Shown: piece after piece, positions 19,195 through 29,800 of the stretch
How the letters are laid out: the number at the start of each line of letters is the position of its first letter
Numbering within the stretch: the stretch's first letter is position 1
Assembly: GCF_014647855.1 (NCBI RefSeq)
Contig: NZ_BMPZ01000002.1
Location: 248,001 to 312,000 of the forward strand
Length of the DNA stretch: 64,000 bases
Direction: 5' to 3'
Origin: Shewanella gelidii
GTDB lineage: Bacteria; Pseudomonadota; Gammaproteobacteria; Enterobacterales; Shewanellaceae
Translations under genes and position numbers: made by a program
The notes under the pieces: generated by a model
Seen by the model: only the letters and a program-made list of their open reading frames with translations
Databases searched by the model: none
What the model was told of the DNA's origin: nothing

Positions 19195-19938
19195 TAAATA
19201 TTCCTTCTTTGTATTGTTAGTCCTAGATAGTGGTTGACCGACTGAGCGAAATACATTCCGAAAACTTGTATGTTTTGAACGCAAGAGTTCTGTTTTCTGA
19301 GTACTTACAAGCTGTTGAGTCCGTATAGAGTTGTCGGTAAAACGAATGACAAATTATCGGTTTTAATTATGTAACACAAATGTTTATTTTGGTGATGGGT
19401 TTATTTTGTGATTGTTGTGACTGAAAAGAAGATAAACAGGGAACTATCTGGATTATGAACAAAGCTTTAGTACAACGTGGGAAGCAACGTGTACGTCTAA
19501 ACAGGATTAAAAGGCTGGATATTGGTCAGCGGTTGAATGAAGTTTCTGTGACTTGGCTTTAGCACTTTGAAAGCTGTAAAGCATAACAATATGGAATTGA
19601 TTTTTGTGCTTCTTTAGTAACTAAAGAAGCACATTTAATGGTGATATTTTGATAAGATTTGTTTGTATTTTAAATGTGTTAAGTCATCTTGTAATTTTAG
19701 ACTTAAATATGTGACATGCTGATATATTCGATCTCGGAATGATGCTATCTTGCTATTAGTACATGTCTTTAAGCGCCAACAAACGCTATAGCTTCTTTTT
19801 CCTTTATAAATGAGTTGAAGAGTAGACGGCTTCAGAAGAGCATACATGTAAACCAAAAGTATGCGTGCTAGAAATCTGGCGCGGCATCCATTTCAATAAT
19901 GAGTTGGGGAGTGATGAGACAGTGGAGAATAGCGGTCA
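19195..19938. other. 744-bp AT-rich intergenic region with a strong hairpin
   Basis: A 13-bp perfect inverted repeat at 19606-19632 (GTGCTTCTTTAGT / ACTAAAGAAGCAC) is followed by ATTTAAT and could end a plus-strand transcript. A 35-codon basic frame (19455-19562, MNKALVQRGKQRV...) lies just upstream of it. Neither element is recognised, and together they could mark a small gene or RNA. The rest is AT-rich with no supported gene. Confidence 0.35.
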
Positions 19939-21714
19939 ATGAGAAACCCCAATTTTATTGGTCGCCTAATGAACATGATTCTCCTATGTTGGACGGTGCT
20001 GCTGTTAGGGTTTGTGGTAACTGTTTTTTGGCAAAGCAAGTCATCTGCAGAACGGCTCGCATATAATGATGCTAGGGCGAGTATTCGAAAAGATATTGCT
20101 TACCGGAAATGGGCGGCATCCCATGGTGGGGTTTACGTGCCAATTAGTGAGCATACGCCTGCAAACCCATATTTGTCACATCTCCCAAATCGTGATGTCA
20201 TCACCAATGATGGTCAACATCTGACATTGATGAATCCAGCTTATATTCTGTCGCAAGTGACACAAGATTATGCGGAGTATTACGGCACCAAAGGGCACTT
20301 AACCAGCCTGCAACCTCTCAATCCCAAAAATGCTCCCGATCTATGGGAAATAAAAGCACTCAATGAAATGGCACGTACGTTCACTGAATATAGTGAACTG
20401 ACGGATATTGACGGTGAGAAGTTTATTCGAGTGCTTGAGCCTATGGTTGTCATTGAAGGTTGTTTAAAATGTCATGCAAAACAAGGTTATCAGGTCGGCG
20501 ATCTTCGTGGAGGGATTTCTGCGTCAATTCCAATTGCGTCATATTATGAGGACGCTTTTGACAAACTTGCGTATGTGGGTACATTTTTTGTGGTGTTATG
20601 GCTCATTGGGGTTGCAGCTATTTGCCACTACAAAACTCGTGCGAGAAAGTATTTGCAAGAGAAGCAAAATGACGTTGAGCAATATTTATTTTCGCTTGTT
20701 GATATGATTGAAGGGCGCGATAGCTATACAGCTGGACATACAAAACGTGTGGCGGATTATTGCGTTCGTATTGCAAAGGCGCTCGACATTTGCGAGGAGC
20801 AGATCGAACAATTACGTCGCGCAGCGATGTTGCACGACATTGGAAAAATTGCCACGCCAGATTCCATTCTTTTAAAACCTGCACGATTATCAAAAGCTGA
20901 ATTTAGCATTATTCAGCAACATGCGACTTCTGGATTTCAGTTGCTGAATCGGATTGATACCTTTGCCGATATTGCCGGTATCGTGCAGGCGCACCATGAA
21001 AGATATGATGGTAAAGGTTACCCAAATGGCTTGAAAGGCGATGAAATTCCTCAGCTTGCGCAAATTATGGCGATTGCGGACGCGTTTGATGCGATGACGA
21101 CAGATCGTATTTATAAAGGCCGTAAATCGGTGCAAGAAAGTTTGCTTGAAATCGAGCGCTTAGCAGGTGAGCAATTTAATCCGCTCTACGCTGAAGTTGC
21201 AGTAAAAGCGCTCAGCACTGTAGAGTTGAGTGAAACCAACCAAGCACCTAAAAATACCACAGAGCGACAGCGTTTAGCTTATTTTTATAATGACCAACTT
21301 ACGGGACTTTATAATCGAGAGTATCTGCGCGTGCAATTGGCTGTCGAGCAGGGATCTAGCTTGCAATTGGGGCGTGAAAATATTCAATATGCCGCCGCCA
21401 TCTATCTAAAAAACTTTTCTAACTACAACCGGGCGCAAGGGTGGGAGAGTGGAGATCAACTCTTGGTCGAGATCTCTACTCAGCTTTCAGATAGGTTAAC
21501 CAGCGCTTTGCTGTTTCGGTTACATGGAGATGACTTTTTGGTGCTTTCTCCGCAAGCATTAGACTTTGATACGCTTAAAGAAATTTTAAACAGGCTGACC
21601 AACAACACCTGTGTGCGCTATGAATTTGAACAATTTGAGCTGAGTAACGAGCAATGTCACTCGGTAGAATCTCTTGAAGCGTATATGGATAGACAATCAG
21701 CCACTCTGTCGTAA
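19939..21714 (+). CDS. Heme-sensor HD-GYP phosphodiesterase with degenerate GGDEF tail
   Basis: A 591-residue inner-membrane signalling protein. After a membrane helix (~12-32) comes a periplasmic DUF3365/Tll0287-type domain with a single c-heme motif, CLKCH, at residues 175-179. A second helix (~211-231) leads to an HD-GYP domain (~245-425) with the metal-binding HD (residues 299-300) and HHERYDGKGYP (352-362), the active-site signature of cyclic-di-GMP phosphodiesterases. The last ~150 residues resemble GGDEF (DQLTGLYNREYL) but the signature is RLHGDDF, so cyclase activity is unlikely. The heme suggests redox or gas sensing. The ATG at 19939 is weakly supported by an upstream GGAG; another ATG lies at residue 11. 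It is monocistronic. Confidence 0.9.
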   Translation: MRNPNFIGRLMNMILLCWTVLLLGFVVTVFWQSKSSAERLAYNDARASIRKDIAYRKWAASHGGVYVPISEHTPANPYLSHLPNRDVITNDGQHLTLMNPAYILSQVTQDYAEYYGTKGHLTSLQPLNPKNAPDLWEIKALNEMARTFTEYSELTDIDGEKFIRVLEPMVVIEGCLKCHAKQGYQVGDLRGGISASIPIASYYEDAFDKLAYVGTFFVVLWLIGVAAICHYKTRARKYLQEKQNDVEQYLFSLVDMIEGRDSYTAGHTKRVADYCVRIAKALDICEEQIEQLRRAAMLHDIGKIATPDSILLKPARLSKAEFSIIQQHATSGFQLLNRIDTFADIAGIVQAHHERYDGKGYPNGLKGDEIPQLAQIMAIADAFDAMTTDRIYKGRKSVQESLLEIERLAGEQFNPLYAEVAVKALSTVELSETNQAPKNTTERQRLAYFYNDQLTGLYNREYLRVQLAVEQGSSLQLGRENIQYAAAIYLKNFSNYNRAQGWESGDQLLVEISTQLSDRLTSALLFRLHGDDFLVLSPQALDFDTLKEILNRLTNNTCVRYEFEQFELSNEQCHSVESLEAYMDRQSATLS

Positions 21715-21825
21715 AGAGAAAGGTTGATTGTTCAGAATAAGCATGAGGTGCCCATATGTATCTTGCGTATACAATGTTGAGTCTTGGCATCCGACGCTGT
21801 AAATAAATCAAGGACGTTATATCTG

Positions 21826-21856
21826 GCGAAACCCACGAAAATACTGTGGGTTTCGC
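21826..21856. terminator. Hairpin between convergent genes
   Basis: A perfect 11-bp stem, GCGAAACCCAC / GTGGGTTTCGC, with a 9-base loop lies between the convergent HD-GYP and lectin-like genes. It lacks a long T-tract. Confidence 0.6.
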
Positions 21857-21893
21857 TGCCTTTGGAATAGTGATTTATGTTGGTGTTCGGGGC

Positions 21894-23030
21894 TTAATCT
21901 GCTTCACATGCGAACCAATCGTATTGATGGCTTGTGTCCCAACAATAACTGAGTCCATTTCCCCCATAGCTGGAGCTATCAGGATCACACAGAGAACAAC
22001 CCCAATCCCTTACACCAGCCCAGCCTGAACTTGACCCAGCCACACAGCTCGGAGAGTCGGGGTAAAATGGAAAACCATTCATGGTTGCAGGGTTTCCTGT
22101 TGTTGTGATGAGGCCGTACACTTGAACCCATGTGTGGTAGTTATCGATTGCACGTGCATTATCAAGAAGAAGCTGTGCGTCTACAGAAGACTTTGGCGAC
22201 CACCAAGCTAAACCTCTGGACTCACAAAACTCAATATTATCGGCAAGTACTGCTGCGCGTTCGGTTTTAAAAATATGAACATCTCTACCTTCAGACTCAT
22301 AAGATAACTCTACACCAGTTAAGTCGACGTCATGTGAATGGTTCTCTACAATGTCCTCTACAGTACTTATTCGAAGCATCAAAGCGACAATTTCAGCTTC
22401 ATGGTTTGCAGCTCTTAGCTCAAGCGCCGCTAATTGCTGAACTGCACTGGTAAGCTCTAAACTTAAAAGGTTTAGTTGCGCATTTAGCAATGACAAGTCA
22501 GTGGTTAACCCATCCACTGCGAGTGCGTTATCGGCAATTGCCTGACTTAATTCTTGCGCTTTAGCGGCTAATTGAATACTTAATTCATTAATCGCAATAG
22601 AGTTTCCCGATACAGCATTGGATAATGAATCGATTTGATTTTGAATGTTTGCCATGTCAGAAGAGTGGCGATCAGCCAATTGCGAGATGTTCGCGTATAA
22701 ATCAATAAGAGAGCCATCGATTGCATCTAACTCGCCGTTTACAGATGCTAATTCTGCTTCATTACCTGTTACGCGACTATCAAGGTTTGCCAGCTGGCTA
22801 TCGACATCGTTCAATGAACTTAATAAAAATGTCGATATAGATTGTAAATTTGAAATGTCTCCTTGATTAGCTTGGATCAGTGCCAAGTTCGAGTCAATAA
22901 GGCTTTGCAATTCTTGGAAAGGTTTACCGTTATTTTGTCCCTGGGATTTGCTAGCGGCAAATGATGTTATAGAGCTACCAGCTAGAGCCAACATTAATAC
23001 ACCGTATTTGAACGATTTAAAATGTTTCAT
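21894..23030 (-). CDS. Secreted coiled-coil protein with C-type-lectin-like C-terminus
   Basis: A 378-residue exported protein. A signal peptide ends near residue 25 (SITSFAA). Residues ~38-245 are almost entirely heptad-like (repeats such as LIDSNLALIQANQGDISNL), predicting a long, probably trimeric coiled coil. The last ~115 residues are a compact cysteine- and tryptophan-rich domain with FCESRGLAWW near its start and CWDTSHQYDWFACEAD at its end. That layout resembles a C-type-lectin-like fold, but this is my reading and is not proven. A coiled-coil stalk with a binding head suggests an adhesin or fibre-like receptor-binding protein at the cell surface. A near-consensus Fur box lies ~120 bases upstream. 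No transporter for it is visible nearby. Confidence 0.72.
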   Translation of the reverse strand: MKHFKSFKYGVLMLALAGSSITSFAASKSQGQNNGKPFQELQSLIDSNLALIQANQGDISNLQSISTFLLSSLNDVDSQLANLDSRVTGNEAELASVNGELDAIDGSLIDLYANISQLADRHSSDMANIQNQIDSLSNAVSGNSIAINELSIQLAAKAQELSQAIADNALAVDGLTTDLSLLNAQLNLLSLELTSAVQQLAALELRAANHEAEIVALMLRISTVEDIVENHSHDVDLTGVELSYESEGRDVHIFKTERAAVLADNIEFCESRGLAWWSPKSSVDAQLLLDNARAIDNYHTWVQVYGLITTTGNPATMNGFPFYPDSPSCVAGSSSGWAGVRDWGCSLCDPDSSSYGGNGLSYCWDTSHQYDWFACEAD

Positions 23031-23463
23031 ATTTCATCCTAGAAGTTTGGTTGTTTTGCACCCACAAAGGGTAGGTCTAAAGTATGACTTGCGCAAAAAT
23101 ATAGTAATCAAGAATAAGGATTTATAAATCATTTATGATGTAAGTTATTAGTAATGATAATCATTATTGGTATATATTTTTATGGTATAAAAAAACTTCT
23201 GTTTATTTAAAATTGATTCTCAAAAAGAAGGGACACTTAACTTATTGAACGTTAGGCGGTTAAATTTGACGCGATAAATTTTGGTCAATAGTCATCGTAA
23301 ATATCTATAAATAATCGCTTACGAAGGCTAGGTGACGGATGTATTGAGCCTATGATGATTGAGGTGCGATTTTTATATGTTGTTTGTTGAAGAGCTTTCC
23401 ATTAGAGAGACGATTTTAAAACTATTCATTCGAAATCTGTTCGTTGTTTAGCTGAGCTTAGCG
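23031..23463. other. Intergenic region carrying the Fur box, no gene
   Basis: AT-rich spacer upstream of the lectin-like gene. Apart from the Fur box at 23150-23168 I see no gene. The right end is downstream of the next minus-strand gene, and no clear terminator for that gene is visible. Confidence 0.5.
23150..23168 (-). promoter_or_regulatory. Fur box
   Basis: The core TAATGATAATCATTA (23152-23166) is a perfect 7-1-7 inverted repeat and matches the central 15 positions of the 19-bp Fur consensus. It is about 120 bases upstream of the start codon at 23030, the only gene reading away from it nearby, so iron repression of that gene is expected. Confidence 0.8.
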
Positions 23464-24873
23464 TCATTCAAAACTTAGCGTGAGTTCAATTAATTGGGCC
23501 TCATCTTCATAGGAGTCAAAATCAATCGAAAGGGTGGTAAAGCCATCTGAAATCATAATGTTATCTAGGTTGTCTTCTGCTTGCGGGTAGCGAGCAAGCA
23601 AAGCCGATTTTGTTGATGGGATATTATATTTGGCAAGCACTTGATTAAACTCGAACATGGTTTGGGCTGATGACATGGATTCCGTTACTTTTATATAGTT
23701 CACTTTCTTTTGTTTGTCATAACCAAGTAAAAGGTTGTGATTAACAAGGATTTTAGGGCCTGATTCATCCAGTAAAATTTGATTTTGTAGTTGCTGTGGT
23801 TGCAATAAATAATCTTGCTCAAAATCTAGGGCTAGAATTTCGCCAATAAGCGTATTATCGAACTGAGCGAAATTGATTTTGTTAGCTAGTGTTTGCTGTG
23901 AAGAAGGCAAGATGGCAAAGCTGTTTAATCGAGATGCATTATTATCATCTAAGCTCTCTTTGTAGCTTTCAAACTTTAAGAGTAATTGGGTCTCTTTATT
24001 CATCACTCTATAACTATTTCCGACCTTTTTTATGGGTAAGTGCACCTTCACTTGCTCTAAATTGTCTCCGCGCTGAATTCTATCGGCAATAACCCAATGG
24101 GTATGGTCGTAATTGTCGCTTAGGGCTATTTGGTTTTGTCCATGACCGTTTAATAATCCAAGATCTTGTGAAATGGTGATGACTTTACCGTGCTTCACAA
24201 TAAACCACAGGTGACGTCCATATCCATATACGATCGCACCATTTGTGAGTTGAAGCTGAATGCTATGCGGGCCTAGAGCCTGCTGTAGCTTAGCTATCGA
24301 ATCGCCAATGTTGATACCATAAGCTCCTTTTGTGGAAATTTTTGGTTCAGGTGCCTGGTGTTGTCGAGCGAGTTTGAGGATGTTGCCATCTTCTGGCAGG
24401 TTTAAGCTAACGACGGTTTCAGTATATGAAACCGATTTTCCTTCACTATTGTACGGTGTTGGTTTTGAACTCAGCTGCTTGGTTGGGCAAAGCTTTAGTT
24501 GTTGCACTTTGGACAATACAAAGAGCTTTTGCGTTTTTGATTTTCGACTGCCGCTATTTGTACTAAAGCTGCGATCAACCGCTCCAACTCTTAGTTGTTC
24601 AATAATGACGGCATCTGCCCCAGCCTTTTTTGCTTTATTTTGTATTTCAATTAAGGCTTGTTGCACATATTCATCACGGTAGTCCAATATGTTGCCGCCT
24701 GATGATTTTAGCGGCTTGCGGTCAATATCGTAGGTGAGTCGGTCTTCTACGGTGGCTAGTATTTGAGGTGGACAATCTGGATAAAAATCGAGGATCTGAG
24801 GATATTCATCTGCGACTAGGACCGTGCTTGAAGTAGTGCAGATAATACTAAGAGGTAATAAAAAAAGTTTCAT
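23464..24873 (-). CDS. Exported protein of unknown function
   Basis: A 469-residue protein with a signal peptide (MKLFLLPLSIICTTSSTVLVA) and no recognised family. Residues ~65-125 contain a helix with AKKAGADAVIIEQL, a pattern seen in small periplasmic domains, and a serine-rich basic loop. The rest looks like mixed alpha/beta, including YGINIGDSIAKLQQALG near residue 184, which resembles the start of a SmpA/BamE-like or similar small repeat domain. There are two cysteines in the mature part (DCPP and LKLCPTKQ). It is transcribed on the minus strand downstream of nothing obvious; the gene after it is the Fur-boxed lectin-like gene, 430 bases away. Function not assigned. Confidence 0.6.
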   Translation of the reverse strand: MKLFLLPLSIICTTSSTVLVADEYPQILDFYPDCPPQILATVEDRLTYDIDRKPLKSSGGNILDYRDEYVQQALIEIQNKAKKAGADAVIIEQLRVGAVDRSFSTNSGSRKSKTQKLFVLSKVQQLKLCPTKQLSSKPTPYNSEGKSVSYTETVVSLNLPEDGNILKLARQHQAPEPKISTKGAYGINIGDSIAKLQQALGPHSIQLQLTNGAIVYGYGRHLWFIVKHGKVITISQDLGLLNGHGQNQIALSDNYDHTHWVIADRIQRGDNLEQVKVHLPIKKVGNSYRVMNKETQLLLKFESYKESLDDNNASRLNSFAILPSSQQTLANKINFAQFDNTLIGEILALDFEQDYLLQPQQLQNQILLDESGPKILVNHNLLLGYDKQKKVNYIKVTESMSSAQTMFEFNQVLAKYNIPSTKSALLARYPQAEDNLDNIMISDGFTTLSIDFDSYEDEAQLIELTLSFE

Positions 24874-25094
24874 TTATCATCCTTGAATCATTAAAAAATA
24901 ATCGCTGCTTGTGTCAAAGCGTCCAAGCGATGACGGTGTAACTTATTTATTAAGCTAAAGATAATTTACAGTCATGTAAACCCATTTGTGATTCCGATGC
25001 GCTGGCTTTAGCCCGATACCATTCAAATCGCATTTTGTGAAAATCGGTTAAGATTTGTTGGTTCCCGCAAGCTCTTAGTGCTGACGAACTGCGT

Positions 25095-25122
25095 AAAAAA
25101 GCCCGCTCAATAAGCGGGCTTT
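25095..25122 (-). terminator. Rho-independent terminator of the pfa operon
   Basis: A 9-bp stem, AAGCCCGCT / AGCGGGCTT, with a five-base loop is followed on the minus strand by a run of T residues, about 35 bases past the pfaD stop. Confidence 0.88.
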
Positions 25123-25155
25123 TGCCGTTTAATGATGACATGCAATCGATGTGAC

Positions 25156-26787
25156 TTACGCCATGCGCTCGCTTGGTGTCCAACGTTGTACTTGAGTCGG
25201 CAATGCTGCGCCTTGACTCGTCAACATGTTGATGCGGTTTAAATAGGCGGCGCCATACATCAAATGCTTGGCCAAATCGACCGCGTTACGTTGGGTGTAG
25301 TCATCTAAGTAGCTTCCTTTCGCCCATTGGTTAAAGGCACCTAGTGCGGGACCTGCCCAGATTTGATAATCCATTTCTCGGCCAGCTTCACCTGAGTTAG
25401 ACCAGCGGCTAGATAGCCCAAGATACCAGCGGAAAATCAGTGCCATTTTACGCTTTGGGTTGCCTTCTGCACGCTCAATTTGTTTTGGGTCGCGCTCATT
25501 AAAGTGAGCGACGGTGCCTGCCCAAATATCATCTAATGTTGAACGGAATACTTGCTTTTCAAGCTTTTCACGCTCGTCAGCTGGGATGGCTTCTATTGAG
25601 TCATATCGAGTGTAAATCTCATACAATTTGTTAGCTCGCATTGGGAACAACGTTCCGCGTTTTACAACTTGTAATTTGACCCCCATCTCGAACATATCTG
25701 CAGCTGGTGCCATGGTGACGTCTGCCATTTCAGTGGTGGCGAGTAGTTTGCGGGTATGCTCACTAGCCCCTGCTTCGACACAGGCCTGGTTGATAGAACC
25801 CGTGACAATAAACGCTGCGCCCATGTTAAATGCCGCCAACGCAGCGTCAGGGGTTCCTACACCGCCTCCAGCGCCAACACGCAATGGCGTTTCGTATTTA
25901 TACTCGGCTTGGATCTCTTCTTTGAGTGCCAAAATAGTGGGGAGCAGAGTGACAAACGGACGGTTATCAGTATGACCACCGGAATCGGCTTCAGCAGTGA
26001 TATCATCAGCCATTGGAATTTGTTGCGCCATTTCCATTTGGTCTGCGCTAATTAAGCCTTGGTCTACCAGCGGTTGGAGTAATTTTTCTGGTGCCGGCTT
26101 CATAAAGTGGGTCGCGACTTCGGTACGGCTTACTTTGGCAATCACCTTATTACCGACATTGATGCTGCCATTTGCATTGCGACTAAGGCCAGCGGCACGG
26201 TAATAGACAATTTGTGGCGTAAGGCCAAGAAACGCAGATGCTTCAACGGTTTTTACGCCATGCTTTAGGAATAGTTCTACGCTGCCACGCTCAAGCGCGG
26301 GCTCACTCGGGCTATGGATTAGGTTAAAGGCATAGGGGCCATTAGGCAGTGCTGCTTGAATTCGTTCAATTGCTGCTTTTACGCGAGAAGGAATGAGGCC
26401 AGCGGCACCAAATGAGCACAGAATACCGGCTTTACCCAGCGCAATGACGAGCTCTTCAGATGAAATGCCATTTGCCATGGCACCTGCGTAGTAAGCATAT
26501 TTTACACCGTGTACACGGCGAAAATTGCTGTCACCAAGGCTTTCAGTACCAAGTGCGGGGGCAAAAGCACTGACCGGCAAAGCGGCTGGATTTGTCGCGC
26601 TATCAGAGGTGACTTCAGCATCTTGACTAATACCTAAACCTTTCTCTGGGTGATTGACAAGGTAACATCCTCGGTTTAAATCTTTGAGTTGACTCGCGAG
26701 GGCTGCAGGGTCAAAGCTCACTTGTTGATCCGTAACTTGCCAAGGCCATGGCGACAATTTTTCGTTATTGCTGGTGATAGAATTCAT
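25156..26787 (-). CDS. pfaD: PUFA synthase subunit PfaD, trans-acting enoyl reductase
   Basis: A 543-residue flavin enzyme of the nitropropane-dioxygenase-like TIM-barrel type that acts as the enoyl reductase of the PUFA synthase, reducing the enoyl-ACP intermediates of PfaA. Glycine-rich FMN-binding loops are visible (RVGAGGGVGTPDAALAAFNMGAAFIVTGS), along with the family stretch GVKYAYYAGAMANGIS and C-terminal GREMDYQIWAGPALGAFNQW. It is the last gene of pfaRABCD. A 102-base gap with a hairpin separates it from pfaC, unlike the overlapping junctions before it. The ATG at 26787 has only a weak upstream AAGAGGT. A terminator follows. Confidence 0.96.
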   Translation of the reverse strand: MNSITSNNEKLSPWPWQVTDQQVSFDPAALASQLKDLNRGCYLVNHPEKGLGISQDAEVTSDSATNPAALPVSAFAPALGTESLGDSNFRRVHGVKYAYYAGAMANGISSEELVIALGKAGILCSFGAAGLIPSRVKAAIERIQAALPNGPYAFNLIHSPSEPALERGSVELFLKHGVKTVEASAFLGLTPQIVYYRAAGLSRNANGSINVGNKVIAKVSRTEVATHFMKPAPEKLLQPLVDQGLISADQMEMAQQIPMADDITAEADSGGHTDNRPFVTLLPTILALKEEIQAEYKYETPLRVGAGGGVGTPDAALAAFNMGAAFIVTGSINQACVEAGASEHTRKLLATTEMADVTMAPAADMFEMGVKLQVVKRGTLFPMRANKLYEIYTRYDSIEAIPADEREKLEKQVFRSTLDDIWAGTVAHFNERDPKQIERAEGNPKRKMALIFRWYLGLSSRWSNSGEAGREMDYQIWAGPALGAFNQWAKGSYLDDYTQRNAVDLAKHLMYGAAYLNRINMLTSQGAALPTQVQRWTPSERMA

Positions 26788-26836
26788 ATTGTTTAATCAA
26801 ACCTCTTATAAGGCGTGCTGTTATTTTTGTTTTGTG

Positions 26837-26862
26837 AGAGGCGCTCAATATTGAACGCCTCT
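26837..26862 (-). promoter_or_regulatory. Intercistronic hairpin between pfaC and pfaD
   Basis: A 13-bp stem around AATATT. Read as minus-strand RNA it pairs throughout with one G-U wobble, whereas the plus-strand reading has a C-A mismatch at that position, so the structure favours the pfa message. There is no U-tract, so it is more likely a processing or stabilising element than a terminator. Confidence 0.6.
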
Positions 26863-26889
26863 TGGCTCTATTTGATGTTAGAGAAGCGG

Positions 26890-29800
26890 CTAAGCTTCTT
26901 CTAGGCAAATTGCGATATCGCTGACTTCATAAATACGTAGGCCGTCTTTGCTCAAGTTTGCATCGCCAACCACAACCACACGGCCGTTTTCTTTTCTCAC
27001 GTCAGTGATATGTACATCGAGAGACATCTGTTTGTTGAGCGGATTAATTTGTCCACGATATTTCCATTTCACTTCAGATTCAATTTGACCAAACTTAGGA
27101 TTGACCAAATCTTTACCCAAATCATGGGTCAGTGCATAGGTTTGCATCAGCTCGATAATCGCTTCAACACCGAGCGAACCTGGCATCACAGGATCTTGAT
27201 GGAAGTGGAACTGGAAGAACCAGTCACTCGGGTCAATCGTGCGCTCTGCGTACAAATAGCCTTTCCCTGCTTTACCGCCATCATCCACAATTTCTACCGT
27301 GTCGATAAAGTTTAACTGGCCACCGGCAAGACTGTAATGCTCTTGGTTTGCCGGTGCATTGAAGTAGCGCGTGTTCTTATCAAGTAAGTCAATTTGATGA
27401 TCTGGCTTACGGTTATTTTCCACATGCCAAGGCTGCGTCACTTTGCCATTATCGAGACCTAACTGATCTTTCAATGCGGCACCTTTAAAGTAACCAAATA
27501 CAGCGTTACCTAGGTAGAACGGTTCACCATCAGTGCTGAGCTCAAAGCTAAAGCTTTGAATAATATTGGTACCAGCCATGACTGTCGACAATAGCTTAGA
27601 GTCGTTGACAATGGTTTTGCCGCGTAAATCAACCTTGCGCAGCATTTTGCCGTTACCGTCGAGGTTACGGAAGAATAGCTCTTCACCAGGGAATCCAAGC
27701 GTCGTCCCCATATAACCCGAGATAAAGCCGTTCGGTTGCAAGGAGATTTCCATTAAGACCGAGTAGGGCATTAATGTCGGATGGTTGTTCTTGTCAAAGT
27801 ACCATGCATTTTCAGGCACTTCGTATTCGGCAATACAAGACGAAGGTGTTTTGAAGTCACCGCGTTTACCGTTGACTTCGACCACTCGGGTGGTGAGCTG
27901 TAGATCGCCACACGGTGTGCGGGGTGGGATCATACCCCGGTATATCGAGAAGTCTGGACCAAAGCAGTTTTCAATGTTGCCTGTGGCAAATTCAAACATA
28001 TGATAGGGCGTAAATGGCACGGTATCAGGCACTCGGTTTGGATAATCCGGCGTTTCAGGTGCCTCGACATGTTGTAGTGGGATCACACCTTTGTTTGGCG
28101 CTGCCGCTAGATCCGGTACTTGCGCCATAAGTGGTGCATTGATTGATGCTTGCGTTGTGGCTGCTGGTGCGGCCACCGGCGTGCTTTCTGCGTCAAGTAG
28201 AGGATACAATACACACTCTTCTTCTTCGCGGATCATTACACCGAGGTTTTGGAAGTCGACAACGGCCTTACCATTGAGCAAGATATCAATATTTGCCTTG
28301 GCGTAAGGGCGAGGGCTAAAGCCGATTTCTGTGACTTCCATACGGTAGGTGAGGGTACCGTGTTGGGGTAGCACTTGGCCACGACAACGTACTTTTTGCG
28401 ATGCATTTTCTAGAGGCTGGAAGCGGCCATTTTTCACTTGCGTGTGCATGCCCATGTGTAGCATGTAGAATTGTAGCAATTGACCACAGCCTTCAGCCAT
28501 CAAAGAGCCAGCCATCACTTGGTCACCTTTAAAATGGCACGGGAAATACCAATGATCTGGAGCGAGTTGTTTATGGCCTTCAATCAGGCCGAGTCCCCAA
28601 GCGCCACCTTGACGGTCAAGCTTACTGACTTCTTCAATCATTAAGAATTTTTCTGAAGCAAAACATAATGAGTTTTGCTGACCTGTTGCCGCTTGGTGTG
28701 CCGCGTGCTCACCTCCAAAACAGCCACCAATATCTGCGGATAACAGCTTGTGGATTTGGGTATAATCAAACTGAGTTTGTGGGCAGTTTAATAGCGGGTT
28801 GAACGTTTGTTTGACCGCCATGTTGCGGGCCTTGATCTCGTCTTCAGTACGGATGACCCCTTTACCATCAGCAAGCTCTTGATCAGTAAAGAAGCCTGCG
28901 CAGCCACCGTCCATTTTCAAGATCATCTTATCGCCAACAAAGCACTCGTATGAGAAGAAGAACAACAGCGTATCGCCATTGCGGGCAAAATTATTGATAG
29001 AGATGTCGTATCTTAAGGTATCGCCACCCCGTGGCAAATCACCCAGGAAGGTTAGGGTGCAATCGAGTAAACGATAAACGCGATCTCCCTTGTTTTCAAA
29101 GTCGACACCTAGGTAGCTAATTAGCATCAAATCACATTGACCTGACTCAACAGCAACTGCCCAAGGGATCTGACCGTCTACCAAGTAAGGTGCGTCAACA
29201 GGAATGTCATATTCTGTTGTCATTGTGCACGGTTTAAACTCAAGCATTTTTGCATCAAGTTTTGTCACTCGTGAAACGAGTAAGTAGTCCGTGGTTGGAA
29301 GGCGTACGCGGCGAGAATAACTATCAATTACCGCATAGTCAGAGCCAAATACTTTTGCAATATCGCCTTCGGCATATTCAACTAAGTCGTGATAGTCCCA
29401 AATACAAGGTTTGTGCGCTGGTACTGGGGCAACGTAATTGCCAACTAAAGCGTGATTGGGTGCGAGCTTTGGTTCTAAATTTGGCTGGGCTTCTGCTGGT
29501 GTTGATGATGCAGTGGCCGACGCAGCTGTGACTTGGGCTGTTTGTGGCAAAATTTGTTGGCCTGACAACTGTGCCTGAATCACAGCATCAGCGAGCTTTA
29601 ACCCGGCTTCTCGGCTGGCTAAAAAGGCTTTGTGGGCTTCTTGTGCCTTGATTTGATTTTGCTTGAGAGCCACGGCATCATCGCCAGAAAGCTTTACTGG
29701 TTCTTGGATCGGTTGAGTCATATGGTTCAGATTACCTATGGTATGAGTGACCGCGACACTAACTGGGGTTAGTGTCGGAGGTGTCTGTGCTGAAATCGGA

